Positions 13,433 through 14,928 of a stretch of DNA of 14,928 nt are shown one piece after another (within the stretch, counting starts at the first letter, position 1; every line of letters begins with the position of its first letter). Where the stretch lies: NCBI GenBank assembly GCA_947625365.1, contig CANQNZ010000020.1, forward strand, positions 1-14,928, read 5' to 3'. The stretch is from an uncultured Bacilli bacterium. GTDB lineage: Bacteria; Bacillota_I; Bacilli_A; RF39; UBA660. A program made the position numbers and the translations under genes. A model generated the notes under the pieces. The model was not told the DNA's origin. It ran no database searches and was given only the letters and a program-made list of their open reading frames with translations.

Positions 13433-13631
13433 TTTTTCCCCACCTTTTTACTGATAAATATATGCATAATATTCCCAAAAGGAAACTATTACATTCTAAT
13501 CTACTAATTATAAATTTAACATATTCGAAAAAAGTATACCCCATAGTTAGTAAATTTAGGTATAAAATGGCATATGCAAGTCCCATTGCTGCTAAAAAAC
13601 AACCAAAAATAAAGAGAAAAAAGCGCCACAT
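13392..13631 (-). CDS. Small membrane protein of unknown function
   Basis: The protein has 79 residues from the ATG at 13631. An in-frame GTG at 13640 is part of the AAGGGTGG ribosome-binding site and is not used in my reading. There are two hydrophobic stretches, about 3-28 (RFFLFIFGCFLAAMGLAYAI) and 48-62 (NSFLLGILCIYLSV). Between them lies YLNLLTMGYTFFEYVKFIISRLEC (24-47), a segment I have a sense of being conserved in small Bacilli membrane proteins, though I cannot name a family. The C-terminus is basic (FLRFVNKFKR). It overlaps the DUF3603 gene start by 41 bases in another frame, so the two are probably translationally coupled, and it is divergent from uppP. Confidence 0.65.
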   Translation of the reverse strand: MWRFFLFIFGCFLAAMGLAYAILYLNLLTMGYTFFEYVKFIISRLECNSFLLGILCIYLSVKRWGKNELFLRFVNKFKR

Positions 13632-13636
13632 AAATT

Positions 13637-13644
13637 CCACCCTT
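13637..13644 (-). promoter_or_regulatory. Ribosome-binding site that decides the start at 13631
   Basis: AAGGGTGG lies five bases before the ATG and contains the in-frame GTG at 13640-13638. Confidence 0.7.
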
Positions 13645-13672
13645 ATAATTTTATTTCTTAAATTTGTTTTTT

Positions 13673-13682
13673 ATTATATAAT
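13673..13682. promoter_or_regulatory. Palindromic ATTATATAAT, possible shared -10 for uppP and the small membrane-protein gene
   Basis: The perfect palindrome gives TATAAT on both strands (13677-13682 on +, 13678-13673 on -) in the 68-base divergent region. No good -35 is seen for the + strand. On the - strand ATAACA (13701-13696) stands 17 bases away, overlapping the uppP start codon. Tentative. Confidence 0.35.
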
Positions 13683-13699
13683 TAATACTAGGTGATGTT

Positions 13700-14512
13700 A
13701 TGGAAATATTAAAATACATTATTTTAGGAATAATACAAGGGATAACCGAACCTTTGCCTATTTCTTCTAGTGGACATTTATTAGTTTTTAAAAATTTATT
13801 TAATACTAATATGTTTAACGATTTAAATTTTGAGATTATTGTTAATTTTGCTTCTTTTCTAGCTATTTTATATATTTTTAGAAAAGATATTATCAAATTA
13901 TTTAAAGGTTTTTTTGGATATATTTTTGATAAGCAAAAAAGTAAACAATATTTTTCAGATTTTAAATATTGTATGTTAATTATAGTAAGTACTATCCCTA
14001 CTGGTATTATTGGCATTTTATTTAAAGATAAAATTGAGAGTGCTTTATCTACTCCGAAAATAGTTGGTTTTGCTTTTCTAATTACCGCTTTAGCTTTATT
14101 TTTAATTAGGAATATTAAAGGAAATAAAGATGATAAGGATATTACTTATAAAGATGCTATTTTAATTGGTCTTTTACAAGCGGTAGCTATTTTTCCCGGA
14201 ATTTCTCGTAGTGGAACAGTTTTAGTCGGTTGTTTACTTCGTAATTTTAAAAGAGAAACTGCTTTAAAGTATACTTTTATTTTGTATTTTCCAGTTAGCC
14301 TAGCTACATTTGGATTAGGAGCTATTGATATTTTAAAAGATAATCAATTAAGTTTAGTTTTAATGCCTTATCTAGCTGGGTTTGTGTGCTCTTTAGTTGT
14401 TACATATTTTGCTTATAAATGGCTTGCTAAAATTGTGAAAAATGGAAAACTATGGAAGTTTTCAATCTATTGCCTACTTATGGGTATTTTCACTTTAATA
14501 TATTTCCGTTAA
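13700..14512 (+). CDS. uppP: Undecaprenyl-diphosphatase (BacA/UppP family)
   Basis: A 270-residue polytopic membrane protein. The first active-site motif is GIIQGITEPLPISSSGHLL (10-28): Gln13 and Glu17 form the (E/Q)xxxE pair, followed by the Ser-rich loop and His26. The second is PGISRSGT (166-173) with Arg170. The segment VNFASFLAILYIFRKD (48-63) corresponds to the usual 'QLGSILAV...' region. Hydrophobic helices cover most of the rest. It dephosphorylates undecaprenyl pyrophosphate, recycling the lipid carrier for peptidoglycan synthesis, and confers some bacitracin tolerance in other bacteria. AGGTGAT precedes the ATG closely. It is a single-gene unit between the divergent small membrane-protein gene and a terminator. 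Confidence 0.95.
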   Translation: MEILKYIILGIIQGITEPLPISSSGHLLVFKNLFNTNMFNDLNFEIIVNFASFLAILYIFRKDIIKLFKGFFGYIFDKQKSKQYFSDFKYCMLIIVSTIPTGIIGILFKDKIESALSTPKIVGFAFLITALALFLIRNIKGNKDDKDITYKDAILIGLLQAVAIFPGISRSGTVLVGCLLRNFKRETALKYTFILYFPVSLATFGLGAIDILKDNQLSLVLMPYLAGFVCSLVVTYFAYKWLAKIVKNGKLWKFSIYCLLMGIFTLIYFR

Positions 14513-14547
14513 AAAATGATAACTGTTAAAGCTATCATTTTATTTTT
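14513..14547. terminator. Bidirectional terminator between uppP and the phosphodiester glycosidase gene
   Basis: A 9-bp stem, AAAATGATA (14513-14521) with TATCATTTT (14533-14541), has an 11-base loop. TTTTT follows at 14543-14547 on the + strand, and an A-rich run precedes it for the - strand. The - strand stop (14542-14540) overlaps the stem. Confidence 0.75.
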
Positions 14548-14928
14548 CGACTATCCAAGCATCAGCAATAGGCCTTGTCTCTTTTGCTCCCGTCGAATCA
14601 TAAGGAGCATTTATCCAACAATATTTTTCACTAGAATAATCACTACACGGCGAATTATATTCTTTTTGAGCTAGTTTTTTAGGTAAGACCATTACCGATG
14701 AAGTTCCCCCATCTAAATTAGCAGCATTTATAGCATGATAGTTCTCCATAATTTCGACTAGGTCAACCATATCGGCTCCTTTAGTTCTTGTAGGATTTGA
14801 ATTAATTACTAAAAGTAATACGATACCATCTGCCCTTTGACCGATAGCACTTCGAGCAGCATAGCCCCAACCGCCATTACCTCGAACAAAGGAAGATTTA
14901 CCATTAACAATTAAAAATGGTCCCCAGG
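14540..14928 (-). CDS. Phosphodiester glycosidase family protein (NAGPA domain), C-terminal part
   Basis: The frame is open from the window edge (first complete codon ends at 14926) to TAA at 14542-14540, giving the last 128 residues; an internal ATG at 14770 is not the true start. Readable motifs are WGPFLIVNGKSSF, an AARSAIGQRADGIVLLLVI stretch, TKGADMVDLVEIM, NLDGGTSSVMVL and a final RPIADAWIVEK. This is the order found in the C-terminal half of NAGPA/phosphodiester glycosidase domains (PF09992), where the AIG, 'kGa' and NLDGG motifs surround the active site. Bacterial members are usually secreted or membrane-anchored and are thought to act on glycan phosphodiesters such as those of wall polymers; the substrate here is unknown. 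The N-terminus and any signal sequence are outside the window. Confidence 0.9.
   Translation of the reverse strand, partial: WGPFLIVNGKSSFVRGNGGWGYAARSAIGQRADGIVLLLVINSNPTRTKGADMVDLVEIMENYHAINAANLDGGTSSVMVLPKKLAQKEYNSPCSDYSSEKYCWINAPYDSTGAKETRPIADAWIVEK

Noticed and set aside
13651..14016. Reading frame on the - strand opposite the start of uppP
   Set aside because: uppP carries both active-site motifs in this region, and the antisense frame covers the intergenic promoter region without a recognisable domain.
1..14928. CRISPR array, tRNA, rRNA or attachment-site repeats
   Set aside because: No regularly spaced repeats, tRNA-like cloverleaf sequence or rRNA segments were recognised by eye on either strand; a covariance-model scan could still find a small RNA.

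Overview
The window is very AT-rich and gene-dense, and reads as the chromosome of an uncultured or gut-type Firmicute of the Bacilli, possibly near the RF39/Erysipelotrichia-like lineages. I base this on the protein families: YutD, YunB, SpmA/SpmB, RluB, a DacB-like carboxypeptidase, a YjbA-like DUF3603 protein and a UppP of Firmicute type. It also fits the AGGTGA-type Shine-Dalgarno sites. TGA is used as a stop (spmA) and tryptophan is TGG, so this is the standard bacterial code, not the Mycoplasma code. No rRNA, tRNA, CRISPR array or complete mobile element was seen, and no gene-free stretch exceeds 300 bases.

Layout. 1-231 (+) is the tail of an Rpn/PD-(D/E)XK-type protein. 256-4112 (-) is a run of five genes: an acidic tail-anchored protein, sporulation protein YunB, an unknown membrane protein, YutD and a pilin-like surface protein. 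4240-4512 (+) is a small 4Fe-4S ferredoxin. 4520-8108 (-) is a second run: a small membrane protein, spmA, spmB, rluB and a winged-helix/TPR protein. 8167-10543 (+) holds a DacB-like D,D-carboxypeptidase and a membrane-anchored GH25 lysozyme. 10577-11724 (-) holds a lipoprotein, an 86-residue unknown and a DUF1292 protein. 11810-12796 (+) is trpS, converging on 12785-13631 (-), a DUF3603 gene and a small membrane protein. 13700-14512 (+) is uppP. 14540-14928 (-) is the C-terminal part of a NAGPA-type phosphodiester glycosidase that runs off the window.

The common theme is the cell envelope and spore formation. YunB, SpmA and SpmB are spore proteins in Bacillus, DacB-type carboxypeptidases trim cortex or wall peptidoglycan, GH25 cuts it, and UppP recycles its lipid carrier. 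Several adjacencies match Bacillus subtilis as I remember it (dacB-spmA-spmB-rluB; yutD near yunB; trpS convergent with yjbA), so this is an old chromosomal backbone, not an acquired island. I see no clear new defence or mobile system. The least explained items are the winged-helix/TPR protein, the 91-residue membrane protein between spmA and dacB, and the tail-anchored protein upstream of yunB.

Annotation notes. Four reading frames begin with an in-frame GTG exactly nine bases upstream of an ATG. In each case that GTG is part of the Shine-Dalgarno sequence, so the ATG is given here as the start. Two other genes were shortened by 16 codons for the same kind of reason. Intrinsic terminators are compact: their stems often contain or touch stop codons, and the trpS terminator lies inside the opposing gene.
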